Assembly (NCBI RefSeq): GCF_036327475.1
Contig: NZ_CP132913.1
Coordinates: 372,001-436,000, forward strand
Direction of reading: 5' to 3'
DNA length: 64,000 nucleotides
Source: G036327475 sp036327475
GTDB taxonomy: Bacteria; Pseudomonadota; Gammaproteobacteria; Enterobacterales; Enterobacteriaceae
Shown here: in pieces, positions 48,541 to 58,284 of the stretch
How positions within the stretch are numbered: the first letter of the stretch is position 1
How the letters are laid out: every line of letters begins with the position of its first letter
Position numbers and translations under genes: made by a program
The notes under the pieces: generated by a model
What the model was told of the DNA's origin: nothing
Database searches by the model: none
The model's input: the letters and a program-made list of their open reading frames with translations, nothing else

Positions 48541-48942
48541 TTGGTATCGGTTTAAAGGGACTATAGGGGATAATACTAGACCCTCTCCCGAAAAGATGCT
48601 CACTGAGCATAGCAAACACTACGCCAACTCGTTCGCACTTTTATGCTACCGGACTCAGATTAATCCTTTTCTATAACAAAGTTTAGTTGGTATCTGATAG
48701 CTGTCATGGTACCTAACGCCATTTGAAGAGATTTTAATGACTCAGTTTGCGTTTTACGTCTACGCCCGCCCTGTTTCATGCGGTCTACGGCGCAATACGC
48801 AAGATATGTAAAGGATATATATAGATTTAAGATATAATTTGTTATTTTATATGTCTGTAAATGAACGGATTTACATTATCCGCGTGATTTTTATATTATA
48901 TTTACAGTATACGCATATTTTCTTAGCGGGAAACATACATTC
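48541..48942. other. yeaG-mipA divergent intergenic region
   Basis: Strongly AT-rich, especially 48790-48920. Promoters for both divergent genes would lie here. I saw no clear regulator site. Confidence 0.45.
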
Positions 48943-49530
48943 GTGAAAACGCATGCCCCTAAACTACTTAGTCTCGTTTTAGCTGTGAGATTGCTGTCAC
49001 CAATGGCCGCTGTGACCAAGGTTGATCACTCGGCGTCTCGGCCGTGTACGCCGCCAGCCCATACCGTAGTAATGATGATACCGTTTCCGCAGATATGGTG
49101 GTCAATACGTGTATGTAAAAGGCTTGAGCACTGGCTACTATCTGTTTGAAAGCCTGCAGAATCAATTATTTATCACGGTGATCTATGCGCCTTGGCATTC
49201 CCGGCCAAGTAAAACGATTACAACGACATGAAAGCCTTAGGCAAGTCAAGAATGGCCGATTTACCCTGATATCAGGCATCTGCACGATATGGGTTAGTAA
49301 AGACTAAACAATTATTATTACGGTGTGAGCCGCAGCGGCCAGGTGAGTACCATGCTGACGACGGCTGCTCCCCTTATATGGAGCTGACCGTGAACTATGC
49401 TATTGCCCAAGGTTGCGCACCTACGTGATGGCGCGCTATCTGCGTATGAACGACTGCGTATGAACGATAAAGCGAGCGAAAGACAGTTCGATGACCGATA
49501 GGTAATCTATCGGCCTGAAAGGGGCCGGAT
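48943..49530 (+). pseudogene. mipA: MltA-interacting outer membrane protein MipA, degraded
   Basis: GTG start with a signal peptide (KLLSLVLAVRLLSPMAAV); then VAAVYAASPYRSNDDTVSAD, YVKGLSTGYYLFESLQNQLF with ITVIYAPWHS, YYYGVSRSGQ, SPYMELTVNYAIAQG and a MNDKASE segment. Frameshifts throughout and a 14-bp duplication at 49440-49467. MipA is a scaffold between murein hydrolase MltA and PBP1B. Confidence 0.85.
49440..49467. repeat. 14-bp tandem duplication in mipA
   Basis: CTGCGTATGAACGA is present twice without spacer, shifting the frame near the 3' end of mipA. Confidence 0.92.
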
Positions 49531-49534
49531 TTAT

Positions 49535-50008
49535 CTTTTGTCGCAAACCGTTGATGCGATGCTGCGGCTGCAGCAGGACGGTAATCGCCCGCTGGGGCGT
49601 GTCCAATCTGGAGTGACGGCCTGCAGGAGTTGTGGTCGCTGACTGGCGGCGGCGCGTGCGTGACCGATCGGTACTATATCACTTGGTTTCGCGTGGGATT
49701 TAAGGTGTCGCGAGCGGCGACTGCCGGTAAGAGCTTGTTTCTCGCTGGCGCGGGCCAGTAAATTACGTACAGGGTTGCTGCACTACGAGGTGGTACAGGG
49801 AATGGGCACCGAATTAGGGGCAAGCGCGGTTCAGGTGGTACTGCTGTCGTGGATCATTCGCGAGCCGGAGCGGCTACCAGAAGTCCAGTCTGAGGTATAT
49901 GAAAGAGAACGTTGACGCTTTAGGATTACCTTACGCCGGAGCACCTCGCGACTTGGACCGGGCTTTTCCAGTGCGACGGGGCAAGACCGCGCTGGATGGT
50001 GCTTAAAG
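49535..50008 (+). pseudogene. yeaE: Aldo/keto reductase YeaE, 5'-truncated and degraded
   Basis: Blocks: TVDAMLRLQQDG, RRWGVSNLE, SVLYHLVSRGI, LGASAVQVVLLSWIIREPER and a final DRAFPVRRGKTALDG (YPAPKGKTALDMV in E. coli). The first half, with the catalytic tetrad Asp-Tyr-Lys, is missing. Between mipA and yeaD as in E. coli. Confidence 0.85.
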
Positions 50009-50135
50009 CCAAGCCCCTCTGTCGCGGGCCTGATTCTAGCGCTCGGTCAGGATGGGACGCCGTCATTGGCTGCGAGCTTGCACGGAGCAGTATTCGCATG
50101 AAACCGGCCCACTAGCGCTGGGCGCCACCACAGCG

Positions 50136-50690
50136 TTAGCTTATGATTTGCTCAGGTGCCGCGCCGATTGACCAGCGGATCGTTCGCGGATCGTTCGCTC
50201 GCGTCGTCTCCACGCACACATAGCTCAGATAACTGTCGTCAGCGAATCTCAAATCGAGTGTGAAAGGGGACTTTCCCACAGCTCCAGGCCACCACGCCCT
50301 GCTGTTGCTCAGCCTTGTCGCCGTTGACTTTATCGATAAAGCTATCGCCGAGTCCAGTAACATGGATATCGGCAATGGCCCAACGGTGAAGTAACTATGC
50401 AGCACAGACGTCGTCTGATACTCGCCCCCTGCCACCAGTTTGAACGTTTGCCCGAAAAAGATCAGTTAGACCTGTTTATGTCCTCGCTATAGTAGCTCAA
50501 TTTCCAGGAAAGGATGCGGGCGAAGCTGTGGCTGGTATAGAACCTCACTAAATTAGGACCAACAGATCGGTATGCTGCCGTGGATGGCCACACCTTCTTA
50601 GAAGGTGCTTTGTTCTCTTAAGCACAGCACCGGTTTTCGCCGGCCGGCTGCCCCGTACCCGCTCGACCACTACCAGCGGTATTCATCGTT
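50136..50690 (-). pseudogene. yeaD: D-hexose-6-phosphate mutarotase YeaD, degraded
   Basis: Minus strand: VAIHGSIPICWSNLVRFYTS, HSFARILSWKL, then MAGGEYQTTSVLHSYFTVG (GEFETTSALHTYFNVG in E. coli), SMLLDSAIALSIKSTAT-type text and YLSYVCVETTRANDP. The active-site glutamate region is partly kept, but the gene is frameshifted and an 11-bp duplication lies at 50175-50196. Upstream of gapA's 3' end as in E. coli. Confidence 0.85.
50175..50196. repeat. 11-bp tandem duplication in yeaD
   Basis: GCGGATCGTTC occurs twice head to tail. Confidence 0.88.
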
Positions 50691-50738
50691 ATCTCTCCTG
50701 AGTAAAATGGCGATATCTCGTCATCCATGTCACCAAAC

Positions 50739-51737
50739 TCATTTGTTGGCGATATGGGAGATCAGATCCAACACTTTATTGGAATAACCGGTTTCGTTAT
50801 CGTACCATGCAACCAATTTGACGAATTTGTCGTTCAGCGCGATACCCGCTTTTGCATCGAAAACGGAGGTCAGTTTCTCGCCATTGAAATCAGTAGAAAC
50901 CACGTCTTCATCGGTGTAACCCATCACGCCTTTTAGCTCGCCTTCAGCAGCTTTTTTGATGGCGATGCAGATGCCTTCATAGGAAGACGGTTTTTCCAGA
51001 CGTGCGGTCAGATCAACAACCGAGATGTTTGGCGTGGGAACGCGGAAGGACATACCGGTCAGTTTACCGTTCAGCTCAGGAATGACTTTACCTACCGCTT
51101 TGGCAGCGCCCGTGGAGGTCGGAATGATGTTCTGGGAGGCGCCGCGGCCACCACGCCAGTCTTTATGAGACAGACTATCGACCGTCTTCTGGGTGGCGGT
51201 AGTGGCGTGCACGGTGGTCATCACGGCTTCAACAATACCAAAATTGTCGTTGATAACCTTAGCCAGCGGCGCCAGGCAGTTAGTAGTACAAGAGGCGTTG
51301 GACACGATATCCTGGCCATCATAGGCTGTGTGGTTAACGCCCATAACGAACATCGGGGTGTTATCTTTGGACGGGCCGGTCAGCACCACTTTTTTAGCGC
51401 CGGCGACGATATGCTTGCGCGCGGTTTCATTTGTCAGGAAGATACCAGTGGCTTCGGCGACAACGTCGACGCCGACCTCGCCCCATTTCAGGTTAACCGG
51501 ATCCTTCTCAGAGGTACAGCGGATGATTTTACCATTTACTACCAGATGACCGTTTTCCACGACGATGGTGCCGTTAAAGCGACCATGGGTTGAGTCGTAC
51601 TTTAACATGTAGGCCATATAATCCGTATCCAGCAGGTCGTTGATGGCAACGATTTCAATATCGTCACGCTCCTGCGCGGCACGGAAAACAATGCGGCCGA
51701 TACGGCCAAAACCGTTGATACCTACTTTAATAGTCAT
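50739..51737 (-). CDS. gapA: Glyceraldehyde-3-phosphate dehydrogenase
   Basis: Intact 332 residues (E. coli 331). NAD site GINGFGRIGRIVFRAAQ, catalytic cysteine in SNASCTTNCLAPL (about residue 150) and histidine in TTVHATTATQKTVD. Ends SHIANK. Codon use is that of a highly expressed gene. Catalyses the NAD-linked oxidative phosphorylation step of glycolysis. A CRP-type palindrome lies about 200 bases upstream. Confidence 0.97.
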   Translation of the reverse strand: MTIKVGINGFGRIGRIVFRAAQERDDIEIVAINDLLDTDYMAYMLKYDSTHGRFNGTIVVENGHLVVNGKIIRCTSEKDPVNLKWGEVGVDVVAEATGIFLTNETARKHIVAGAKKVVLTGPSKDNTPMFVMGVNHTAYDGQDIVSNASCTTNCLAPLAKVINDNFGIVEAVMTTVHATTATQKTVDSLSHKDWRGGRGASQNIIPTSTGAAKAVGKVIPELNGKLTGMSFRVPTPNISVVDLTARLEKPSSYEGICIAIKKAAEGELKGVMGYTDEDVVSTDFNGEKLTSVFDAKAGIALNDKFVKLVAWYDNETGYSNKVLDLISHIANK

Positions 51738-51937
51738 ATATGCTACCAGCTATTTAATAATGAGTAAAAGGTTAAATGATTTACAAAAACCTCGTGCAGC
51801 GTCAAGAGGAATCGTGTCAATAGTTGCGACAAATCAATCCAGATCCCGTTCAGCACACGATACGCCATTGACGTCAACATACTTGCAGCTCATATTGGGT
51901 CGTCATCGTCCAATATAAACTGCGACAAATTGCAATT

Positions 51938-51953
51938 TGTGATAACAATCACA
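51938..51953. promoter_or_regulatory. CRP-like palindrome upstream of gapA
   Basis: TGTGA, six bases, TCACA: a perfect pair of CRP half-sites in the AATTTGTGATAACAATCACA context, 201-216 bases before the gapA start on the minus strand. Catabolite control of a gapA promoter is known in E. coli; that this exact site is used here is inference. Confidence 0.65.
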
Positions 51954-51986
51954 TTTCAACAGCTACAACACTGCATCATAGAGTTT

Positions 51987-52034
51987 ATACCAATATACCA
52001 ATATACCAATATACCAATATACCAATATACCAAC
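51987..52034. repeat. 8-bp tandem repeat array (ATACCAAT x5 plus one imperfect)
   Basis: Five perfect head-to-tail copies of ATACCAAT and a sixth reading ATACCAAC. In the non-coding space between gapA and the dead pncA. Such microsatellites vary easily by slippage. Confidence 0.95.
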
Positions 52035-52129
52035 AATATACCTGCCGCATTGTTAATTATTCGTTATGGCGACCGTTGTCAAAAGATGCTGTAACTATCG
52101 ACATGGCGGCTGTTTGCTTTTGTGAACTA

Positions 52130-52436
52130 CCGCCGCCAGATCTGTACGGTTAAGTCGAGGAATGGAAGTCCGTGCTCAGGGTATCTTGCACGCAATGCAC
52201 CGGCTATAAATCTACTCAAGCCACTCCAGTACGCCGAGCGTATTGATCGGCTGCCCGGCGTTAATGACGAAACTGCCGTGATCTCGTAGATACCAGTCCC
52301 GGCCTGTCCACCACAGGAATGCTCCGCCGGACGCACAGCGCCAGCGCCGCATTGGCCACGGGATCACCGCATTGCCCTGCGACACCACTAGCGAAAAATC
52401 ATTTTGTAAATCAATTAATAATAATGCTCTGGTCAT
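52130..52436 (-). pseudogene. pncA: Nicotinamidase PncA, internally deleted and degraded
   Basis: Minus strand: MTRALLLIDLQNDFSLVVSQ with the metal/active-site DLQNDF motif, then pieces DAVIPVANAALALC, HGSFVINAGQPINTLGVLEW and PVHCVQDTLSTDFHS. More than half of the 213-residue enzyme is missing. It would recycle nicotinamide to nicotinate. Follows ansA as in E. coli. Confidence 0.85.
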
Positions 52437-52442
52437 GGTTTT

Positions 52443-52925
52443 CTCCTAATGCATTACTGTTGCTCAATTCGCCACGCAGATCCTGCCGCATGAGATGGCG
52501 GATAGCCTAGTAAGGAAATGATTAGCTAAGTAAAGTAAAAATATAGCTTGGTCATGGCGTCTTCTACCGTCATATCAAAACCGATAAGGACCCCTGAGCG
52601 GGACACTTTCCGCACATGCCGGTGAGGGCGTAAGATAGCGGATGCGGATGGGGATACCTGCCTCTAGCGACGGCGGTAAATTCGGTGAGGCGAAAACATC
52701 AAACTCATCGGCATGGGCCTTAACGGTATGGTTGCCGTGCAACAGTTTGTTATTGAAAAACAAACCGACTTCCTTAACCGGATAATGGGCAGCCAGATAC
52801 AGTGCGTTGGGCAAATGGTTTGCCATTCGGAGCGGAGCGCTTCCGGGGGTATTTACGAGCCGGTGACGATGCGCTGCATACCGATGGTGCCGTCGGTATA
52901 GGCGGCGTAAATGGATTTTCTGCAT
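52443..52925 (-). pseudogene. ansA: Cytoplasmic L-asparaginase I, internally deleted
   Basis: Starts MQKI near 52925, then NALYLAAHYPVKEVGLFFNN, KLLHGNHTVKAHADEFDVFA and SPNLPPSLEAGIPIRI, and ends MRQDLRGELSNSN. The catalytic threonine segments (TGGTIGM, HGTDTM) are lost or frameshifted and the C-terminal domain is mostly deleted. Between sppA and pncA, all on the minus strand. Confidence 0.87.
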
Positions 52926-53078
52926 GGGGGCGAGACGCGTGGTCGGCAGTTACGCCAATTGTAAGGCACTTATTAAATAACACCGGCTGCCAGCAGCCTA
53001 GCGCGTCAGAAAAACGCCTGGTTCAGACCGGGCGCTGATGCGCTAGGCCGTTTCGGTGCGATAACAACGCTGGCTCCT

Positions 53079-54929
53079 TTAGCGCATCATTTGTTCGCAA
53101 GAAAGACAGAACGCGTAGCGATTTTGCGGATCATTCCAGTTGAGCCCTAGGCCGACATCCATCTTTAGCCGGTCAACCACTTGAGTAACCTGCGCCGGCA
53201 GCCAGGATTGAATCACGCTTGGCAGTACAGCATACACCGACGCGCTGGTTTGCGTAAACAGTGAGTCCAGTAGGCCTGGCTCATTCAGATACCAGTTCAA
53301 CTGGTATTGCTTCAACTGCGCCAGTTCGGCAGCTTTACTTACCGCGTCGTCGAAGTCCCCCAGCTGGTCCACCAGGCCGTTTTGTGCGGCATCGCTACCA
53401 ATCCAAACATGCCCTTGGCCGATCTTATCAACTTCCTCCGGCGTCTTATGGCGGGACTGCGCCACCAGGTTGATAAAGTTGTGATAACCATTTTCGACGT
53501 TAAGCCGCATCATCTGCGAGAATTCTGACGGCAGTGTTTTGGTCATCGACACATCTGCCAGCGGTGAGGTCGCGACGCCATCGGTGTGGACGCCGATGGC
53601 GTCAAGAGAACTTTCCACGGTATTGATCATCCCGAAGATACCGATCGATCCGGTCAGTGTGCTGGCGCTGGCGATGATGTAATTGGCGGGTGTGGAGATC
53701 CAATAACCGCCAGAGGCCGCGACGCCGCCCATGGACACCACTACCGGTTTGCCAGCGGCACGTGCAGCGTCCAGCTCAGAACGGATAAGTTCGGAGGCGG
53801 TGACGCTGCCGCCTGGGCTGTTAACTCGGAACACAATGGCTTTGATATCAGGATCCAACCTGGCATAGCGGATCTGGTCGGCGGTAGCGCCTCCTACTGA
53901 CCCCGGAGTTTCCGGGCCATCGATAATGGCGCCATTGGCAAAGATCACGGCGATTTGCCCGCCCTGCTGCGACGATGGCGCCGACTGGTAATCGTAAATA
54001 CTGATGCCGTTGAATGTTTTGTCGCGCTTGTTCCAGCCAAAAGCCTTGGTCAGCGCATCGTCAATCGCCGAACGGGACGCCACTTCATCGACCCATTTGT
54101 TATTAAGGGCAAATTGCGCGGTATTGCCCTGAACAGCGCGCAGACCGTCCAGCATTGCCTGGGCGCCAGGGAACAGCTGCTGCGGCGTAATTTGCCGGTT
54201 GGCCGCAGCAGCTGTCAGATAATGCTGCCAAAGCTGATCTACCCAACGGCTATCGGCCTCGCGGGCGTAGTCGGACATATTGTCGCGCAAGAAGGGTTCG
54301 ACCGCGGACTTATACGTTCCGGCGCGGAAGATGTGGCTATTGACCTTTAGCTTATCGAGCAAGGTTTTGTAGTAGAGGTTGTTTGTAGCGATACCGTATA
54401 AATCCACTGCACCCTGAGGAGTGAGATAGATTTTATTGGCATAGCTGGCAAGGAAGTATTGCGCCTGGCTATAACGGTCTCCCACGGCGTAGATGGGCTT
54501 GCCGCTATCGCGGAATTCACGCAGCGCCTTACCGATGTATTGCAGTGAGGCCTGATCTGCACCGGCGAAATCTTTCAGCGATAATACCAGCCCGGTGATA
54601 TTGTCGTCGCCTTTCGCCTGGCGCAACATATCCACCGTATCAAACAGCGAATTTTCCTGCAGCCGGTTGCTGGACGCGCCGAACAATTCGCGACCAAGCT
54701 GACGGACTTTATTATTCATTGTCGGCTTATCGACCACGGTGCCAGTCAGATCCATCACCAATGCACCTTTTGTTGACGTCAGCGGCGTGTGCCGCACTTG
54801 CAAATAGATCCCGACCGCCACAATGATGAGGACTACCAGGAATACGTTGAGGATAAATTCGCGGATAAAATTCAGTAAACGCCAGCCCCATTTAAATGAG
54901 CCGGAAATAATTCGCCACAGTGCGCGCAT
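53079..54929 (-). CDS. sppA: Protease IV (signal peptide peptidase SppA)
   Basis: 616 residues from the ATG at 54929 (E. coli 618). An earlier in-frame ATG at 55019 would add 30 non-homologous residues; MRALWRIISGSFKWGWRLLN is the family start and is followed by a membrane anchor. The catalytic lysine is in FRAGTYKSAVEPF, the serine in GGVAASGGYWISTPA. The tetrameric periplasmic protease digests cleaved signal peptides. Ends with LSCEQMMR. Intact. Confidence 0.94.
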   Translation of the reverse strand: MRALWRIISGSFKWGWRLLNFIREFILNVFLVVLIIVAVGIYLQVRHTPLTSTKGALVMDLTGTVVDKPTMNNKVRQLGRELFGASSNRLQENSLFDTVDMLRQAKGDDNITGLVLSLKDFAGADQASLQYIGKALREFRDSGKPIYAVGDRYSQAQYFLASYANKIYLTPQGAVDLYGIATNNLYYKTLLDKLKVNSHIFRAGTYKSAVEPFLRDNMSDYAREADSRWVDQLWQHYLTAAAANRQITPQQLFPGAQAMLDGLRAVQGNTAQFALNNKWVDEVASRSAIDDALTKAFGWNKRDKTFNGISIYDYQSAPSSQQGGQIAVIFANGAIIDGPETPGSVGGATADQIRYARLDPDIKAIVFRVNSPGGSVTASELIRSELDAARAAGKPVVVSMGGVAASGGYWISTPANYIIASASTLTGSIGIFGMINTVESSLDAIGVHTDGVATSPLADVSMTKTLPSEFSQMMRLNVENGYHNFINLVAQSRHKTPEEVDKIGQGHVWIGSDAAQNGLVDQLGDFDDAVSKAAELAQLKQYQLNWYLNEPGLLDSLFTQTSASVYAVLPSVIQSWLPAQVTQVVDRLKMDVGLGLNWNDPQNRYAFCLSCEQMMR

Positions 54930-55044
54930 GAGATCTCCAATAAAACAGCGAAGTCCGAAATCATAATATAAAATTTGTTCGGCCGCGCCCTCAAAAACGC
55001 TACAGGTAAACCTTACCACTGCGCGCTCAGACTATAGCGTTTCA

Positions 55045-55220
55045 TCATCATTGAAGGAGAAGGTCGCACCCGACTGAGCGAGTTGCTCAGCCAGTTGGAT
55101 TAATGCCAGCATGGATCTCAAGGCATTGAGAAAGCGAAACAGGCGCCGTTTCGCGCGCCGTTGATTATCGCGGTCGTAGCCTACTGCGGTAGCCGTAGCC
55201 AAAGTAACGCACCGCGCTCA
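55045..55220 (+). pseudogene. ydjA: Nitroreductase YdjA, internal fragment
   Basis: In shifted frames: RLSELLSQ, then GIEKAKQAPFRAPLIIAVVA with YCGSRSQ, corresponding to KAIDKARNAPFRAPLIITVV in E. coli YdjA. Only about 50 of 183 residues remain. At about 55220 the sequence passes directly into topB. Confidence 0.7.
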
Positions 55221-56195
55221 TGCAGTTGTTGCAACCCATCGCCGCGGCGATGGCTATATCGCCTGTGGCCTGGATCACATGGTGCCTGGTGTTATTGGTC
55301 ATCCACTGTAGCAGGCGAAGTCTGATGTCTATGACGAGCGGCTATACCTGCTAGTCGCTGGTAGATTTGCCCATTATTCCGAAAAGTGGCGGCTACAGCC
55401 ACGGCCCGAATGTAATCAAAACGATATTCGTGGAGACCGAACAGGTTATTCACGCCGGCAACTCCGACCGCGAGGGTCAGCTGCTGGTGGATGAGGTGCT
55501 GGTTATCTGACATTCAACGAGGCCAACGAAACGCTGCAGCGCCAAGCGCTTTTTGGTCAATGATCTCAATCAACAGGCGGTTAGCCGTTTGCGGGATAAC
55601 AGCGAATTCGTGCCGTTGTACGTATCGGCGGCGGCGCTGGCGCGCACCGACTGGCTGTATGAGATCAATATGACCCGAGCTTACACCTTCAGTGGGTGTT
55701 ATCGGTAGACAGAGTGCAACGCCGGGAAGAGATAGAACATTTGTGCTAAAAGTTTATTTTGACGTGAAATCGCATATTGTGCGCCGTTACAAGAATCCTT
55801 TACCGCTCATGGGTATCCAGCGACGCGTATGAAAGCTGGCAGGACGAAGAAGGGCGCTTATGCTACATCGTCCGCTGGCGGAGCATGTGTGTAGCCCGTA
55901 TCACCGGCCAGCCGGTGCATGTGATGCTCTATCAAACCAAACAGGGTTTGGAAACGCGACGCTGCCGTTTGTCTTGTCGGCATTGTAAATCGAGGCCGCA
56001 AAGCGTTTTGGTCGCAGTGCGCAGCAGATGCTCGATACCTGTCATCGGCCAAACCCACAAGCTTATCACCTACCACATGATAAACAGCAAGGATTCGTCG
56101 TGGTGGCTTTCACATAGTCTTGCGGATCGGGTAGAAGCACTCTTTGGTCAGGAATTTGACCAGATGGCCCGCTACCCTGGGGAAAGTAGCTGTTA
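55221..56195 (+). pseudogene. topB: DNA topoisomerase III, 5'-truncated and degraded
   Basis: From THRRGDGYIACGLDHMVPGV on: WRLQPRPE, EQVIHAGNSDREGQLLVDEV (Toprim DxD region altered), VNDLNQQAVSRLRDNSEFVP-type text, YVSAAALARTDWLYEINMTR followed by AYTF, YESWQDEEGRL, HRPLAEHV, ITGQPVHV and HKLITY. The N-terminal EKPS motif is absent and frameshifts are many; homology ends near the active-site region, next to xthA. The enzyme decatenates replication intermediates. Confidence 0.88.
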
Positions 56196-56498
56196 ACCAC
56201 CGCTAATACGCCTGTCGGTGTGATGAAATCGGCCATAATAATCCGGGCTGGGTGTCGTCTCCGTCGACACTAAAGCCGCGGTAGATGGTGAACGGCTTTT
56301 CGAGTAGCGTCACGCCATAGTAGCCTTTCTGACCATGATGGCAAACATTGTAACCGTGACGAGAGACTGCTTCGAGAGGGAACATATCGTCGTGAACTTT
56401 GCCTGTAGACCGATCACATCAGGCTGCAATGTCATGATGATGGCTCAATCTGATAGAAGAGCGCGTAGCCAATTGATATTTAATGAGATAAACTTCAT
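56195..56498 (-). pseudogene. xthA: Exonuclease III, N-terminal fragment
   Basis: Minus strand: MKFISLNINWLRA at 56498, LQPDVIGLQ, MFPLEAVSRHGYNVCHHGQK and GYYGVTLLEKPFTIYRGFSV followed by DGDD. This is the first third of XthA with frameshifts; the catalytic Asn/Asp/His residues are deleted. It abuts the topB remnant tail to tail. Its loss, if no other copy exists, affects AP-site repair. Confidence 0.87.
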
Positions 56499-56791
56499 GG
56501 TTTCTGCCAGGTGAAAGGTTATCGGCAGGTGTTAGCAGAAATCATCAGCCATAAAAACGCGGCGCAATGTCATCGCCGGGCGAGAAATTGGCCCGTGTGC
56601 TGTTAACAGAATGTTTAAGGGCTAGGTGAGGGGGAGGGAGAGGATGATTCGCTGCTTTGCGCTCATCCTACGTGCCGATACTGCGCATCGTTGTTTTGCG
56701 CTGCTCGACGCGAACATTGGTCGAAGGCCATCACCTTCCACACGGATATCAGGAAAACTAGGGTGGTCAGCAAGAAGCTTGCTGAAATGGT

Positions 56792-56873
56792 GGGTGGGGG
56801 AAAGATTCGAATCTTCGAAGTCTATGACGGCAGATCTATAGTCTGCTCCCTTTGGCCGCTCGGAAACCCCATT
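56792..56873 (-). pseudogene. Degenerate tRNA-Tyr
   Basis: The minus strand matches tRNA-Tyr over its full 82 bases including the long class II variable arm. The acceptor stem begins AATGGGG instead of GGTGGGG, so its first two positions no longer pair with the CCCCACC side. The anticodon loop is CTATAGA instead of CTGTAAA, so the anticodon is AUA rather than GUA. The universal G53-C61 pair has become A-C, and an extra C sits before the CCA region. In E. coli tRNA-Tyr genes also lie next to purU. Confidence 0.85.
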
Positions 56874-57027
56874 CGAGCGAAAGATGACAATAACGCGTCA
56901 AGCTGGCGCTTCATATCAAATAAAGTGGCGCTGTAAAGCGCTAACGCCGCGCCCCAATTTTCCACTTTTTCTCTAGCTGCAGACGAAATGTGAGCGATGG
57001 ATGCTGCCACTAGGCGTACGGCGTTAA

Positions 57028-57680
57028 AAATAACAGTCCGGTTGCCGTAGACGAATATCCTCTGCGCCAACGTAGTACGCGGCATAACGCCAGGCTCAGG
57101 ATGTTTGTCTCCACGCTCGCCCCTTGCGCGCATCATATCTTCCGCGGTGTAGATACGATCGACGTGAATCACGTCCTAAATAACATGACAGGGGCTTCAT
57201 CCAGGCTATCGTTAACGTAGTGCGCGGTAACGCCAATGTTCTTCACCCACTAGCTCGTTTGCCTGGTGGTACGGACGTGCGCTGATAAGCGCCGGCAGGA
57301 ACGAGTGATGAATATTGATGATTTGATTGAGGTAATGATGCACAAATGTTGGCGTTAGTACGCGCATATATTTCGCCAGCACCACATAATTTGTGGCGAG
57401 CGTTTCGTGGTTGTCGATGACCACGGATATCTCCACATCGAGATACAGTAAGCGATTTCATCAATAGGTCTCAAAACAATGGGCTTCTTTTGCGTCCGGC
57501 GTGATTCAATTCCCGTAGCGTTCCTGCAGGCAGTACCTCGCCCAGATCGGCGTACTCAATACCCAGCTTATGTTTGAAGCAAATGCTGGCAATTGCACAA
57601 TTAGATCTTCGGAATCCGGACGATGGTGCGTAATACCGTTCTTTGTACATTTTTCGACTGCATTGACTTACGGATTCTGT
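57028..57680 (-). pseudogene. purU: Formyltetrahydrofolate deformylase PurU, degraded
   Basis: Minus-strand blocks: IVQLPAFASN, DAKEAHCFE, VEISVVIDNHETL, YVVLAKYMRVLTPTFVHHYL with NQIINIHHSFLPA, ARPYHQA (catalytic histidine motif region), DVIHVDRIYTAEDMMRARGE and LAQRIFVYGNRTVIF. Several frameshifts. It would supply formate for PurT-dependent purine synthesis. Downstream lies the broken tRNA-Tyr. Confidence 0.9.
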
Positions 57681-57719
57681 CTTGTCTGTTGATTTTGTTA
57701 TGAGGCGGGCCGCGAGGGA

Positions 57720-58010
57720 GCGGCGAATTATTGCCCACTTTTAAATTCCGGCCATCGACATATCGTCGTAAAAGCGCGCGCTAAATTCCACATAAGACCG
57801 CGCCAGCGGGTGACGCATAAGTCAGCTCATTACGCCACGCAGCGGCGCAAATTTGTGGGTGCCAGACAGCAAGTAAATAATCGACTCTTCTATCACAAAG
57901 GCGATGTAGTGTGAACGCATCAGCTGTTTGGGGTTACGGGCAGAAAGTTGCCCGACAGGAATGTGGCATAGCAGTCAGTATGTGGCCTACCGCTGTCGCA
58001 AGAGTAAACT
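57720..58010 (-). pseudogene. ychJ: SEC-C motif protein YchJ, fragment
   Basis: Minus strand: QLMRSHYIAFVIEESIIYLL, then SGTHKFAPLRGVM and VTRWRGLMWN, corresponding to [20 protein letters not shown] in YchJ. The two zinc-binding SEC-C motifs at the termini are missing. Between purU and rssB remnants as in E. coli, where rssA also lies; rssA was not recognised. Confidence 0.6.
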
Positions 58011-58284
58011 GAGCGCACACGAACTCCTTGTTTAATAAGGGGGTAGAGACCCACGCGATCGCAGAAGCGAGGAATAAAAAGGTATTTTACTAAAAACGAC
58101 CGCCGCTGCGACTTTTGGCTAAACACCGACGATAAAATGCCCGACCGGTATCCACAAGGGTGGGTTTTACCCTGTATTGGCGGTTCGCCCTTGTCAAGCC
58201 GGCCAGAAAACTCCATCTCGTTACTTATAAGCAAAAGTGGTGTGTTACAGCCACTGCTAGAAATAAGTAGAAGAAGGGGCTTCA
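58011..58284. other. No gene assigned between ychJ and rssB
   Basis: A plus-strand frame reads MPDRYPQGWVLPCIGGSPLS and then SRPENSISLLISKSG, without a family match. rssA would be expected here from E. coli synteny. Confidence 0.35.

Noticed and set aside
51987..52034. CRISPR-like array
   Set aside because: Repeats are 8 bp with no spacers: a microsatellite, not a CRISPR.
54930..55019. 30-residue extension of sppA
   Set aside because: Homology begins at MRALWR (54929); the extension is not conserved.
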